Source: Granulicella sp. dw_53 (GTDB taxonomy: Bacteria; Acidobacteriota; Terriglobia; Terriglobales; Acidobacteriaceae). From it: DNA of 64,000 bases. Position numbers and translations under genes: made by a program. Shown here piece after piece: positions 48,341-58,223 of the stretch (positions are counted from its first letter, which is position 1; every line of letters begins with the position of its first letter). Below the pieces are notes generated by a model. It did no database searches. It was not told the DNA's origin and saw only the letters and a program-made list of their open reading frames with translations. Where the stretch lies: NCBI RefSeq assembly GCF_018449545.1, contig NZ_JAAVUR010000019.1, positions 1 through 64,000 of the forward strand, written 5' to 3'.

Positions 48341-48850
48341 ATGAATCGTAAATTGATCCTTGCCGTGTTGGCACTTCCATTGACGATCGGAATATCATCA
48401 GCGGCTGCACACGCCGACGTTATCACTTTTACTCTGAGCAACTCGTCTCAGACGACTTCTCCTGGCGACACGTTGACATATGTTGCCACGGTCTCCGCAC
48501 CCGGCTCCAATGGAGCCGCAATATATTTGAATGGGGACAGTTTCAATATTGGCTCTCCGCTCGGCTTAGATGATACTGACTTCTTTGCAAACTTCCCCCT
48601 GTTACTTAACCCCGGTGATACCTTTAGCGGGGACTTGTTTACCGTCATGATTCCTGCTAACAATCCATGGGGCATCTATGCAGGATCTTTCTCGATTTTG
48701 GGTGGAGCAGATAATTCAGCCAACGACGTATTGGGGACAGTCAACTTCAATACTACTGTCACCCCCGAGCCCTCCAGCCTTCTCTTGCTTGGCACAGGTA
48801 TGGTCGGAGTATTCTCTGTGTTCAAGCGGCTGCGGTTTCACGCGGTCTAA
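48341..48850 (+). CDS. PEP-CTERM sorting-domain protein
   Basis: 169 residues from the ATG at 48341 (GGAG upstream). A signal peptide (1-26, ending AHAD) is followed by a beta-rich domain of about 110 residues and a typical C-terminal sorting signal: Pro-Glu-Pro at 142-144, a membrane helix (about 146-161) and a basic tail FKRLRFHAV. PEP-CTERM proteins are cleaved by an exosortase (none in this window) and go to the cell surface or extracellular matrix. It is the last gene of the CE15 cluster, 18 bp behind copy 2. Confidence 0.88.
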   Translation: MNRKLILAVLALPLTIGISSAAAHADVITFTLSNSSQTTSPGDTLTYVATVSAPGSNGAAIYLNGDSFNIGSPLGLDDTDFFANFPLLLNPGDTFSGDLFTVMIPANNPWGIYAGSFSILGGADNSANDVLGTVNFNTTVTPEPSSLLLLGTGMVGVFSVFKRLRFHAV

Positions 48851-48871
48851 ATCAATTCGCACATAAGGCGC

Positions 48872-48905
48872 TGCCGGACAAGTCATTCGTCCGGCATTGC
48901 TTTTC
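48872..48905 (+). terminator. Rho-independent-like terminator of the CE15 cluster
   Basis: An 8-bp inverted repeat TGCCGGAC / GTCCGGCA (48872-48879 and 48889-48896) with a 9-base loop is followed by TTGCTTTTCT. It begins 21 bases after the PEP-CTERM stop codon and fits the end of the 43284-48850 transcript. Confidence 0.75.
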
Positions 48906-50157
48906 TAAGTGAAATGATCGAACCCAAATCGAAGATTCCAACCGATCCAATGACTTCCTAACTCTGCGCGAAAAAGGTGAACATATGAGAAGCATAATAC
49001 CCCTCCACATCGACACGCCGTCGTTTGTAGCGCCAGCCTTCTGCCCTTAACGATGCAATGCAGCTCCACTTGAGCGTAAGCTGTAAAGTGCCTATTCGCT
49101 TGCGGGCGTGCTCTTTGTACATACTCGGAAGTTTTCCAGTTGAGGACATATGTATCACTTCTTCGAATGGACGTTCTCCGATTGCCAAGGTCGGGATTTT
49201 GGGGAATGTCTCAAATGACAGCACGCTATTGGGATAGGTCTCAACCTTGGTTCGTGAGTATTAGCGCGGCGTACTGATCCGCTTTCACGACATTCGCCAA
49301 GGTTGTTTTTATCTTTGGGAAGACTGCCTGAACGGCCAGGCCCTGAGCTCAATCCCTGTTCACGACTTTGTACGTGTAAGTGACACGCTTGCGCCCACAC
49401 TCGGTTTGGCTCAGTCCGCCTCACTATGTAATCGACCGACTTCTGCCCGAACCAAAGCTCAGGCCCGACATCGAAAAATACGAGAACTCACGGCTTTGCG
49501 GACTCCATTGATATCTTCGCCGGTTTTTACTGCACTCTGCGAGATCGGCTCCAAACTTTTCAGAAGTTTGTCAGGTCATGGAGTGATTCAGCAAAAGTTC
49601 CAGTTCGTAACGGTATTACCAATACGAATCGTCAAACATTCGCCTCAATGACCGGAGTTCGGCGGTCGTTCGGGACCAAACTATGGCGGTCGATTACTAT
49701 GTTGACCCTATTCACACAAGAAGAACGGAGTGAAGATTCGTACCTAGATATGTCTGATGATCTTCTTTGTCTTTATATTTACTTGGATAAGGATGGCTCC
49801 TATTTCTCTACCGAAGTAGGATGTTCCTAAAGGCAAACATGTTGCTGCCGGAGAAGATTAGAGCAGCCCTATGGCAAATGGCGGAGAGTGGCGATGACGT
49901 CACGCGGCTCCCGTGCCTCATTCGGTCGCCGAACTTCGTTGAGGAGCTTTAAGCACCCTCGAGAGCTTTCCTGCTTCCAAGTAGGCTTCCGTCAGATTTG
50001 GACGATGAAGCATATTTCTATCAACCACTATAGGTTCTATTGCTGCAAAGTTGAATTGACTCACCGGCTACAAAGTAGAGCTCTACAGGTGGAGCCTTGA
50101 GCGCAAAGGGGGTGGGGTATCCAAGACACCCCGCCCTTCGGACGCACGTTCTCCTTC
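48906..50157. other. Long non-coding stretch with only doubtful ORFs
   Basis: Open frames at 48958-49224 (minus), 49155-49424 (minus), 49648-49830 (plus) and 49888-50100 (plus) have no recognisable domain, good start or family pattern. No remnant of a known gene could be read by eye. Confidence 0.4.
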
Positions 50158-50466
50158 TCATAATCCGCTTCGCTCTGAGAATAAGGGTGTCGCGTGAAGA
50201 ATACGCTTGACGAGGAGTAAGTAATTTACTATCAGTTGGTTGCCGAAGCCTAAGACTCGCGACAATTTTGCAACGGCCATTGCAAAATTGGCACTGACGA
50301 TGTCGGTGTTAGAAATTATCATTTGAGTAGTTGAGCGCAGATCCTGAAAGCTCAGCGTCGTCTCGTCGAAAGATCGGGACTCATCCCCTAGCCTACACTC
50401 CGACTTGTGAGGAATGTGGTCATTGAGGACCGTTAATTCGAGAAATACCACTTTCTGGTGCTTCAA
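50158..50466 (-). CDS. Hypothetical protein (102 aa), doubtful
   Basis: The product reads MKHQKVVFLELTVLNDHIPH, LSFQDLRSTTQMIISNTDIV, AMAVAKLSRVLGFGNQLIVN. The helical middle 'L-R-x-x-x-Q-x-I' loosely recalls the small protein at 30139, which may be chance. It is divergent from the GH16-like gene. No domain recognised. Confidence 0.35.
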   Translation of the reverse strand: MKHQKVVFLELTVLNDHIPHKSECRLGDESRSFDETTLSFQDLRSTTQMIISNTDIVSANFAMAVAKLSRVLGFGNQLIVNYLLLVKRILHATPLFSERSGL

Positions 50467-50524
50467 ATCGATTCTCGGGAATGTAATTCTTTCAGCAAGC
50501 TGTCGATAGCCGAATGGGGAGTTT

Positions 50525-51646
50525 ATGAGACTTCTAAACAGTATGGCGCCTCGACCTGAAAAGCTGATTAGGAGGCTTCGCCAGTTAAGCGCATCTCTTC
50601 AGACCGCATTTACCCCAGCTCTTCTTTCCGGGGCACTCGTGCTTGCCGTGGGCTGTCATCCTTCTGATCAACCACCCAAGCCTTCCATCGTCTTTACACA
50701 TATCCCCCCTGTTGGCGGGGGGCCTGAGTTCCTCGATCGTATTAGTGGGCGTGTTGTAAATGCCGGACCTGGCACACGAATCTTTCTCTACGCGTTGAGC
50801 AAAGACACATGGTGGATTCAACCGTTTCGGGGTCATGCGCCTACAGAGATCGCAGGCGATGGGAGTTGGGAGAACGCAACCCATCTGGGCACAGACTATG
50901 CCGCTCTGCTGGTCGCTCCAGGGTTCCAGCCGACGGCCAAACTCTCTGCGTTGCCTTCAACAAACGGCAATGTCCTGGCTGTCGCAATTACAAAGGCGTC
51001 TTCCGAGGCGCTACCAGATCCGAAGGTCATTCATTTCAGTGGCTATGACTGGAGAGTACGCTACTCTCCGAACATTCGCGGAGGAGAGCTTTGCGATTAC
51101 GAGCCTTCCAATGTATGGGTGGATGATCGAGGCTATCTTCACTTGCTGATGGGCCAAGAGGGAAGTCATTGGCATTGTGCAGGAATCAGCTTGACGCGCA
51201 GTCTTGGCTACGGAACCTACCGGTTTGTCATTTCAGACAGCGCTAACCTTCCATCCTCTGCCGTTTTTACTATGTTTATCCAGGATCAGGAAACTGCTGG
51301 AGCCGAGATGGATATTGAACTAAGCCGATGGGGTAAGGCTCAGAACCGGAATGCCGATTATGTCGTACAGCCCTACTACATTCCCGAGAATACAGTACAC
51401 TTCGAGATTCCGGCGGGTCCGATGATACATGTGCTGCGATGGGAGCCCAGTAGCGTCGCGTTCAAATCTTTTGCTGGGGATTCTGTTGCTCCTCGCGCAA
51501 TCGTGATGGATCATGTATTCAAGTCTGGCGTACCGGTACCAGCAAGGGAACGGCTTCATATGGCTTTCTATGATTTCCATCATTCTCAAAGCGGGTTGCA
51601 GCATCCAGTCGAAATCGTGGTTAAGAGGTTCGAATATCTACCGTGA
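50525..51646 (+). CDS. GH16-like (concanavalin-fold) secreted protein
   Basis: 373 residues. GGGGAG lies just before the ATG. A long leader with a hydrophobic stretch ends LVLAVGC, a possible lipoprotein cleavage site at Cys44. An N-terminal small beta domain (about 70-155) precedes a beta-jelly-roll that contains AGAEMDIELSRWG. Glu261-Met-Asp-Ile-Glu265 fits the GH16 active-site motif E-x-D-x-E. GH16 enzymes cut beta-1,3/1,4-glucans, xyloglucan or galactans. Sequence around the motif is divergent, so substrate and even activity are uncertain. It overlaps the reading frame of the following kinase. Confidence 0.65.
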   Translation: MRLLNSMAPRPEKLIRRLRQLSASLQTAFTPALLSGALVLAVGCHPSDQPPKPSIVFTHIPPVGGGPEFLDRISGRVVNAGPGTRIFLYALSKDTWWIQPFRGHAPTEIAGDGSWENATHLGTDYAALLVAPGFQPTAKLSALPSTNGNVLAVAITKASSEALPDPKVIHFSGYDWRVRYSPNIRGGELCDYEPSNVWVDDRGYLHLLMGQEGSHWHCAGISLTRSLGYGTYRFVISDSANLPSSAVFTMFIQDQETAGAEMDIELSRWGKAQNRNADYVVQPYYIPENTVHFEIPAGPMIHVLRWEPSSVAFKSFAGDSVAPRAIVMDHVFKSGVPVPARERLHMAFYDFHHSQSGLQHPVEIVVKRFEYLP

Positions 51647-54600
51647 TCGTGTCGGGGCTAAGCGCGTCCTCTTCGGGATCGCTGCTGTTCTAGCCTTCTG
51701 CCTCTGGACACCTGCGTTTGCCTTAAATGGTAATCGGGCGCTTGAGCAGTACGTACATAGTGCGTGGGGGGCCGATAAGGGCTACACCTTTGGAACCGTC
51801 TATGCGATCGCTCAATCTCCCGGCGGATACCTTTGGTTGGGTACGGAACGTGGACTTGTTCGCTTCGACGGCTCCGAATTCACTCCGATCGAGCTTTCCT
51901 TACCAGATCGCAGTTCATTAGGCGCGGTTCGCGGACTCGTAGTAGACACAGAGGGAAACCTTTGGGTTCGTCTTGACGGTCCTCGTCTACTTAGATACCG
52001 CGACGGCTTGTTCGAAGACGCCGTGCAGAAGTTTGATATCCACGAAGCGTTCTTCACGGCGATGTCACGGAACGACGCCGGTAACTTGCTCCTCTGGGGC
52101 CCGCAAAATAAGACTCTTCGCTTTCAGAATGGCCAGTTTCAACGCATCTTTCCGCGGGACGGGATCGACGGCATAGTAATCTCCCTTCTTGAAACTTTAC
52201 CCGACGTATTATGGCTTGGTGCACGAGACGCAGGTCTATACAAGATTGAGAATGGCAAGTTTACCAAGGTGTTGTCAGAGCTGCGATTGCATAGTGTGAA
52301 TGCTCTTGCCCCTTCGGAACATGGAGGCGTTTGGATTGGCTCGGAGAGCGGACTCCATCTTTGGGAGAGTGGCGCCTCGGTTGGCCTGAAACTTCCTGAA
52401 CTGCTGCAGAAAGCACAGGTTTTTGCCCTCGTGCGGGACCATAACCATAACTTGTGGGTAGGAACGGACGCTGGGCTCTACCGGATCGATCCCGAACGCC
52501 GCACTGTGACTGGATTTTACCGTAATCCGGGTGACCCCAGCATTTCCTCTATTTATGAGGATAACGAAGGTGAACTCTGGTTTGCCGGCTCCCGCGGTAT
52601 AGAACGTTTGCGCGATGGTATGTTCACATCGTTTTCGCCGCAGGAGACAGTGCTCAAAGACGTCGGTGGTCCTGTATATGCCGACGATGCTGGACATACA
52701 TGGTTTGCTCCGATTTCGGGAGGACTTTTCTGTGTGGAGAACGGTGCAGTAAAGCGCATAGCTATACCAAGCCTTGGCAACGACGTCATTTATTCGATCG
52801 ATGGCGGCGGAGGCGAACTTTGGCTGGGCAGACAACAGGGAGGTCTGACCAAGCTCACTCGGAAGGGTAATCAGTGGCAGGCTCGAACGTTCACTGAAAA
52901 AGACGGCTTAGCGCAAAACAGCGTTTATACCGTTACTCGTACGCGGGACGGAACTGTCTGGGCTGGTACCGTGAGCGGAGGTGTAAGTGCCCTGCGTCAT
53001 GGACAATTCATGACCTACACCATCAACAATGGCCTTCAATCCAACGCCATTTTTTCGTCTTTGGAAGCCACCGATAAAACAATGTGGTTCGCTTTGCCCA
53101 GCGGGCTGGTTTCCTTTGATGGTGATCGTTGGCTTACTCACAAGGCAGCGGACAATGAACCGGTCGTGAACATAAGGACACTTTTTGAGGATTCAGGCCA
53201 CGTTCTATGGATTGGAACATCTCATGGGCTGGCGCGCCTGGGTGGCGACCACATCGAAATATTACACGCTCTTCCGCAGGTATTTAACGAGGAGATACTT
53301 AGCATAGGGCAGGATGCCCAAGGTTTCTTATGGGCTGTGACGGATCAGCATGTTCTGCAGATCGATCGAACAAAATTGTTGTCCGGAACCCTCAAGGACG
53401 AAGATGTGTTGAGCTACGGTGCGGATGATGGACTGACTGAAACAGAGGGAGTAAGACGGCATCGTTCACTCGTTTCAGACTCGTCCGGGCACATATGGCT
53501 CTCATTGTTACATTCGGTTGCGGTCGCAGATGTGAGAGAGGCTGTGGGCTATCGCCGTCAGGTCGGCGTTCGAATTGAATCGATTTCGACTGAAGGTGGG
53601 AGCTCGCAATCGAAAGAGATCCAAAATTTATCGTCGGATACACGCAGCATTACGTTTCGATATGCGGGAACGAACCTTATGATGCCGCAGCGTACACAGT
53701 TTCGGTATCGCCTCGATGGCTTAGATCACAATTGGAGCGCTGGCGGCTCGTCCCGTCAGGTCGTCTTCGAGTCCTTGGCGCCCGGCAGCTATACGTTTCG
53801 CATTGTGGCATCCAATGCACTCGGAATTTGGGATGGTCCTGAGAATGACATCGCCTTCAAGGTTCGACCTGCATTTTGGCAGACCTGGTATTTCCGAGTA
53901 CTGATCGTTTTGGTGCTAGTGGTCTTCGCCATCGTGCTGTATCGAATTCGTTTGATGCAGATCACTGGCCAACTTAATAGACGTTTTCAAGATCGGCTTG
54001 CCGAACGTGCCCGAATCGCCCAAGACCTACACGACACATTGCTGCAGGGGGTTATAAGTGCTTCCATGCAGATCGATGTCGTACAAGACTACTTGCCACA
54101 AGAATCACCGGCAAGGCCCATGTTGAGCCGCGTTTTGCATCTGATGCGTCAAGTAACCGAAGAAGGCAGAGAGGCGTTACGCGGCCTTCGCACGATTGAC
54201 AACTCCGTGAGTCTTGAAACCGCGTTCAGAAGGTTGGCAAGCGAGATCGTTCCCTCCGTAACCTCCGAAAGCCTCGTCTATGTTGAAGGCCAGAATCGCG
54301 CACTGAAGACGGCTGTGTTTGACGAGGTATATCGGATAGGCCGTGAGGCCTACATCAACGCTGTCGCCCACGCCCGGTCCACTCGCATCGAGATCAGGGT
54401 TGAATACGGGCTACGAGGATTCCGTCTGCTTGTCAGGGATAACGGTTGCGGAATTGACGCGGAAGCACTTAAGAACGGCCGTGCGGATCATTGGGGGTTG
54501 GCCGGCATGAGAGAACGTGCCGAAGCAATAGGCTCGATCTTAACCATACATACCCGTACTCCCCGGGGCACAGATGTGGAGCTTCGCGTTCCGGCTACAA

Positions 54601-54698
54601 TTGCCTATTCTCTCGCGAGTTCTCGACGCACCCTCTGGCCATGGAGAATTCGGAGGCATTATCCTGAGTCTGAGGAAGAGGGACCGCAGTCGCGATGA
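51570..54698 (+). CDS. Two-component sensor histidine kinase with periplasmic propeller, second system
   Basis: About 1042 residues. The frame is open from 51513 and the true start is unclear, because the first 77 bases overlap the GH16-like gene and no good ribosome binding site is seen. A hydrophobic leader (VLFGIAAVLAFCLWTPAFA) precedes propeller blades such as YLWLGTERGLVRFDG and LWVGTDAGLYRID. Then come a Y_Y_Y domain (LDGLDHNWSAGG), a membrane helix (about 773-795), HisKA_3 with His821 in IAQDLHDTLLQG, and an ATPase domain ending WGLAGMRERAEAIG. It is paralogous to the kinase at 11270. The stop overlaps the regulator start (ATGA). Confidence 0.88.
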   Translation: MISIILKAGCSIQSKSWLRGSNIYRDRVGAKRVLFGIAAVLAFCLWTPAFALNGNRALEQYVHSAWGADKGYTFGTVYAIAQSPGGYLWLGTERGLVRFDGSEFTPIELSLPDRSSLGAVRGLVVDTEGNLWVRLDGPRLLRYRDGLFEDAVQKFDIHEAFFTAMSRNDAGNLLLWGPQNKTLRFQNGQFQRIFPRDGIDGIVISLLETLPDVLWLGARDAGLYKIENGKFTKVLSELRLHSVNALAPSEHGGVWIGSESGLHLWESGASVGLKLPELLQKAQVFALVRDHNHNLWVGTDAGLYRIDPERRTVTGFYRNPGDPSISSIYEDNEGELWFAGSRGIERLRDGMFTSFSPQETVLKDVGGPVYADDAGHTWFAPISGGLFCVENGAVKRIAIPSLGNDVIYSIDGGGGELWLGRQQGGLTKLTRKGNQWQARTFTEKDGLAQNSVYTVTRTRDGTVWAGTVSGGVSALRHGQFMTYTINNGLQSNAIFSSLEATDKTMWFALPSGLVSFDGDRWLTHKAADNEPVVNIRTLFEDSGHVLWIGTSHGLARLGGDHIEILHALPQVFNEEILSIGQDAQGFLWAVTDQHVLQIDRTKLLSGTLKDEDVLSYGADDGLTETEGVRRHRSLVSDSSGHIWLSLLHSVAVADVREAVGYRRQVGVRIESISTEGGSSQSKEIQNLSSDTRSITFRYAGTNLMMPQRTQFRYRLDGLDHNWSAGGSSRQVVFESLAPGSYTFRIVASNALGIWDGPENDIAFKVRPAFWQTWYFRVLIVLVLVVFAIVLYRIRLMQITGQLNRRFQDRLAERARIAQDLHDTLLQGVISASMQIDVVQDYLPQESPARPMLSRVLHLMRQVTEEGREALRGLRTIDNSVSLETAFRRLASEIVPSVTSESLVYVEGQNRALKTAVFDEVYRIGREAYINAVAHARSTRIEIRVEYGLRGFRLLVRDNGCGIDAEALKNGRADHWGLAGMRERAEAIGSILTIHTRTPRGTDVELRVPATIAYSLASSRRTLWPWRIRRHYPESEEEGPQSR

Positions 54699-55327
54699 CA
54701 ATGCAATCCGCCTCAATCCGAGTCTTGTGCGTCGATGATCACCCGGCCATGCGGGAAGGTATTGCGGCCTATATTCGCAATGCGGAGGATATGGAGTTGG
54801 TCGCGGAGGCTGTGAATGGACGAGAAGCGATTGAGCAGTATCGAATATTTCAGCCAGACGTAACTCTGATGGACCTCCGTCTGCCCGACATTAGTGGCGT
54901 AGAGGCGATGCTCGCGATCCGGAGAGAGTTCGGGTATGCACGGATTATCATGCTGACGACCTTCGATGGCGACGCGGACATTCGACGTGCCCTCGAAGCC
55001 GGCGCACAATCGTACCTATTGAAAACAATGCCTCGCTTAGAGCTTCTGGAAACGATCCGTAAGGTCCACGTAGGGAAACGGCATGTGCCCCTCGAGGTTG
55101 CTGCTCAGCTTGCACAACATTTGGGACAGGTTCTTCTGACCCGTAGAGAGGTCGAAGTTCTTGAAAAGATCGCAGATGGAAATCGCAATATCGATATTGC
55201 TGCGATGCTCTTCATTAGCGAAGAGACGGTGAAAGGTCACATAAAGCACATCATGGAAAAACTGGGAGCTAACGACCGGACTGAAGCGGTTGCCATCGGT
55301 GTTCGTCGCGGCATCATTCGGCTCTAA
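54695..55327 (+). CDS. NarL/FixJ-family response regulator, second system
   Basis: 210 residues, start overlapping the kinase stop by 4 bases. The receiver has Asp14/Asp15, phospho-acceptor Asp60 in VTLMDLRLP, and lysine in YLLKTMP. The LuxR-type domain reads LTRREVEVLEKIADGNRNID, IAAMLFISEETVKGHIKHIM. The kinase and regulator form one transcription unit and probably respond to the polysaccharide targeted by the CE15/GH16/GH106 enzymes upstream. It closely resembles the regulator at 15856. Confidence 0.92.
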   Translation: MTMQSASIRVLCVDDHPAMREGIAAYIRNAEDMELVAEAVNGREAIEQYRIFQPDVTLMDLRLPDISGVEAMLAIRREFGYARIIMLTTFDGDADIRRALEAGAQSYLLKTMPRLELLETIRKVHVGKRHVPLEVAAQLAQHLGQVLLTRREVEVLEKIADGNRNIDIAAMLFISEETVKGHIKHIMEKLGANDRTEAVAIGVRRGIIRL

Positions 55328-55538
55328 ACCTCATGTAAATATCTCACCTTCGTCACCCATATCCCTCTTTCGAGGGATCCAACAGGCCCTTGACGTGGTG
55401 ATAAGAAAACGCTTCTTCCCCGGTATAGCTCTTGTGTGCTGCACGGCGCATAGTAGTTTCGTCGGGTACCAAATCGTGTAAGTCGCTGGACCTAATTCGC
55501 TCGAATCGGTCGCAGTTGATAACAACGACGGAGGTGAC

Positions 55539-55958
55539 ATGCCACGGACGTATGTGACCCTCACACTCGAGGATGCAAAACGAATACTGTCGGCTGGAGA
55601 AGCAAAGGCGATCAGCTTAGGCGTTCCTTACAACATCGCGGTGGTAGATGCTGGTGGCCATCTAGTGGCCTTTGTGCATCAGGATGGCTCGCTCATCGGC
55701 AGCATCGACCTCGCCATCGATAAGGCGGTGACCGCGAGAATCTTCGATAGACCGACTTCAGAGTTGGCGACGCTTGCGCAGTCAGGCAAACCCCTCTTTG
55801 GTATTCAGGAAAGTAATGCTGGTAAGGTCGTCATCTTCGGAGGTGGGCTTCCAGTCATTATCGCCGGCAAGATTGTCGGCGCCGTGGGAGCCAGCGCAGG
55901 AACTGTCGAGCAGGACATCATGGTTGCCAAGGCCGCGATAGGCGCTTTGGTCGCCTGA
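55539..55958 (+). CDS. GlcG/HbpS-family protein
   Basis: 139 residues behind a near-perfect ribosome binding site (GGAGGTGA). The GlcG/HbpS (DUF336) fold is clear: LTLEDAKRILSAGEAKAISL, IAVVDAGGHLVAFVHQDGS, SIDLAIDKAVTARIF, GIQESNAGKVVIFGGGLPVI and GAVGASAGTVEQD. Members bind haem or small aldehydes/acids or serve in sensing. The physiological role of this one is unknown. It is followed by DJ-1/PfpI and alcohol-dehydrogenase genes in the same direction, suggesting a stress or aldehyde-handling unit. Confidence 0.87.
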   Translation: MPRTYVTLTLEDAKRILSAGEAKAISLGVPYNIAVVDAGGHLVAFVHQDGSLIGSIDLAIDKAVTARIFDRPTSELATLAQSGKPLFGIQESNAGKVVIFGGGLPVIIAGKIVGAVGASAGTVEQDIMVAKAAIGALVA

Positions 55959-56028
55959 CAGGGCCCTCAGATAGCTCGCCTTATCTGTCAATAATGTTCT
56001 AACCAATCCAAAGATGAAGGAGCACATC

Positions 56029-56757
56029 ATGTCGAAGAGTCTTCCCCGTAAGGCCATTATTGCCATCTCTAGCTTTCGCGGGGCCATCTATCCAGGTGGC
56101 CACGAAACAGGGCTGTTTTTTGTCGAGGCTCTGCATCCATTTGAGGTCTTGGTCGCTGCGGGCTTTGAAGTAGATTTGGCCTCCGAAACCGGTACCTTTG
56201 GTCTCGATTTTAATTCGCTGCAGTCGCCGTTCCTCGCGGGAAGTGACAAAGCGGTCTACAACAATCCCAACCATCCATTCATGGTGAAGCTAAACTCTCA
56301 ACTCAAGAAAGCTTCGGACCTGAAGAGGGGAGAGTACGGGGTCTTCTTCGCATCTGCCGGCCACGCGGCGCTATACGACTACCCGACCGCAAAGGGGCTG
56401 CAAACGATTGCTGCTGACGTTTGGGATCGTGGGGGCATCGTTGGTGCTATTTGTCATGGGCCGGCGATCATGCCAGGAATCATCGACACCAAGACAGGCA
56501 AGTCGATCATTGAGGGTAGGACTGTAACCGGATTCACCATCGAAGGCGAACTCATCTTCAATATTCTCGACAAGCTGAGAGAAGACAAGGTGATCCCGAT
56601 TGTAGAGGCTGTCACTGCCGTTGGAGCGTATTACAGCACTTCGATGAATGCTTTCGACGATTACTCAGTCACCTCAGGTCGCGTTGTGACGGGGACGAAT
56701 CCGCAGAGTGGGCGTAGTGCTGCGGAAAGGATCGTGAGGCTGTTCGATAGTATGTGA
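56029..56757 (+). CDS. DJ-1/PfpI-family protein (Hsp31/glyoxalase III-like)
   Basis: 242 residues. I choose the ATG at 56029 because AAGGAG precedes it. Glu26 (GGHETGLF), Cys142-His143 in GAICHGPA and the ASAGHAAL phrase match the catalytic centre of class I glutamine-amidotransferase-like DJ-1 proteins of the glyoxalase III/chaperone Hsp31 type. These convert methylglyoxal to lactate or repair glycated groups without cofactor. The gene lies between the GlcG-like and zinc-alcohol-dehydrogenase genes. A crumb of a second DJ-1 gene is found at 58224-58283. Confidence 0.88.
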   Translation: MSKSLPRKAIIAISSFRGAIYPGGHETGLFFVEALHPFEVLVAAGFEVDLASETGTFGLDFNSLQSPFLAGSDKAVYNNPNHPFMVKLNSQLKKASDLKRGEYGVFFASAGHAALYDYPTAKGLQTIAADVWDRGGIVGAICHGPAIMPGIIDTKTGKSIIEGRTVTGFTIEGELIFNILDKLREDKVIPIVEAVTAVGAYYSTSMNAFDDYSVTSGRVVTGTNPQSGRSAAERIVRLFDSM

Positions 56758-57106
56758 CGGCTCTGAGTGAGTGGGGCTCCGACCTTCTGTGTGGAATGCT
56801 CAGAGCCGCCTCTTTGCGAGTCCGGCGGCTTGCGAAACAAGCACATTCTTATCCCTGCACGTCTCGTCGAGAATGTACCCGCTTCGTCGCAATCTCGTTT
56901 TGATCTCCACCAATCGGATTATTTTCGTTCTTATGATTGGCGCTCAGGTATGGATCAAAATCCCACTGGGGATTTCGGGGATGAACATCACTGATCCATT
57001 GTTTATCGGAACATTATCGTGGCTTCGCACTTTGAAGACTGACTAAGCCACTTCCGACTCAATTAAATTGGCAACCGATGGAGTGAACTTTGAAGGAGGA
57101 ATAAAA

Positions 57107-58216
57107 ATGCTCGCTGCGAGAATGCATAACTACAAACAGCCCTTAGTGCTCGAAGAGGTAAAGATTCCGGAGATATCTCCCGACCAGGTTCTAGTGAGAG
57201 TCGGAGGAGCCGGAATGTGTCGTTCAGACGTACAACTCATTGACGGCTACTTCCGAGAGGCCGTGGAATTAAAATTCCCCATAACGCCGGGGCACGAGAT
57301 AGCCGGTTTGGTGGAAGCGATTGGCGATCGCGTGCCCGAGATGGCTCACCTGGCCGTTGGAGATCAGGTGGCCGTTTCAGCGGGCTGGGGCGACGGAATA
57401 TGTCGCCAATGCCGCCTTGGGAATGAGCAGCTCTGTGAACATGGGGGGTGGCCGGGGTTTGGACCTCCAGGGGGTTACGCCGAGTTCATCCCCGTACCCT
57501 ATCGACAACTCGTCCGCGTCGAACATAGGTTGAAGTGGGATGAACTCGCGCCGTTGACAGATGCGGGGGTGACACCATATCGCGGAATCAAGAAACTGCG
57601 AGCCGCGGGTGCGCTTGGACCGGATCGAGTGATGGCGATTTTTGGCGCAAGCGGACTTGGCAGCTATGCGGTGCAATACGCCAAGCTGCTCTCGTCCGGC
57701 GCTACCATCGTGGTGTTCGCTCGGAACGAAGAGAAGCTCGCGATCGCGAAGGAGCGGGGAGCGGACTTTACCATTAATACGCGCGGCAAATCTCTCAATG
57801 ATCTCCAAGACGAGCTTCGCCGGCTCACGGGGAAACGCAAGCTGGATGCCGTGATCGATTGTGTCGGCGCAACAGAAACCATTCAAACTGGTTTCGGCTT
57901 ACTTGGCACCGCCGGAGTATTTGTGTCCAATGGCCTGATCGGCAACAACATCGATATCCCTTTGTTTCCGCTTGTCTCCGGCGAGTTGACTTATCACGGT
58001 TCGTACTGGGCGAACTACAGCGACTTGCAAGAAGTGTTGGCACTTGCGCAACAAGGGAAGATTCAGCATTCCATAACCAAAGTCCGGTTTGAGGACATTA
58101 ACGAGAACCTAGAGATGCTTCGTGCCGGAGACATCATTGGACGCGCCGTAGTCGTATTTGACGTTGATGCGAAGACCTCTAACCGCAAAGACGCGAAAGA
58201 AACGGTGGCAGTCTGA
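57107..58216 (+). CDS. Zinc-dependent alcohol dehydrogenase (MDR family)
   Basis: 369 residues from the ATG at 57107, which follows AAGGAGGAA. Catalytic zinc ligands are Cys38 and His63-Glu64 (PGHEIAG). The structural zinc loop reads GWGDGICRQCRLGNEQLC, where Asp96 stands in place of the usual first cysteine, with Cys99, Cys102 and Cys110 kept, as in some archaeal enzymes. A Rossmann fold begins IFGASGLGSYAVQYAK. It interconverts alcohols and aldehydes with NAD(P). The cluster with GlcG and DJ-1 points to detoxification of aldehydes. Confidence 0.9.
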   Translation: MLAARMHNYKQPLVLEEVKIPEISPDQVLVRVGGAGMCRSDVQLIDGYFREAVELKFPITPGHEIAGLVEAIGDRVPEMAHLAVGDQVAVSAGWGDGICRQCRLGNEQLCEHGGWPGFGPPGGYAEFIPVPYRQLVRVEHRLKWDELAPLTDAGVTPYRGIKKLRAAGALGPDRVMAIFGASGLGSYAVQYAKLLSSGATIVVFARNEEKLAIAKERGADFTINTRGKSLNDLQDELRRLTGKRKLDAVIDCVGATETIQTGFGLLGTAGVFVSNGLIGNNIDIPLFPLVSGELTYHGSYWANYSDLQEVLALAQQGKIQHSITKVRFEDINENLEMLRAGDIIGRAVVVFDVDAKTSNRKDAKETVAV

Positions 58217-58223
58217 GAACCGA

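Noticed and set aside
48958..49830. Several 60-90-codon frames after the CE15 cluster
   Set aside because: No domain, no ribosome binding site and mutual overlap on both strands.
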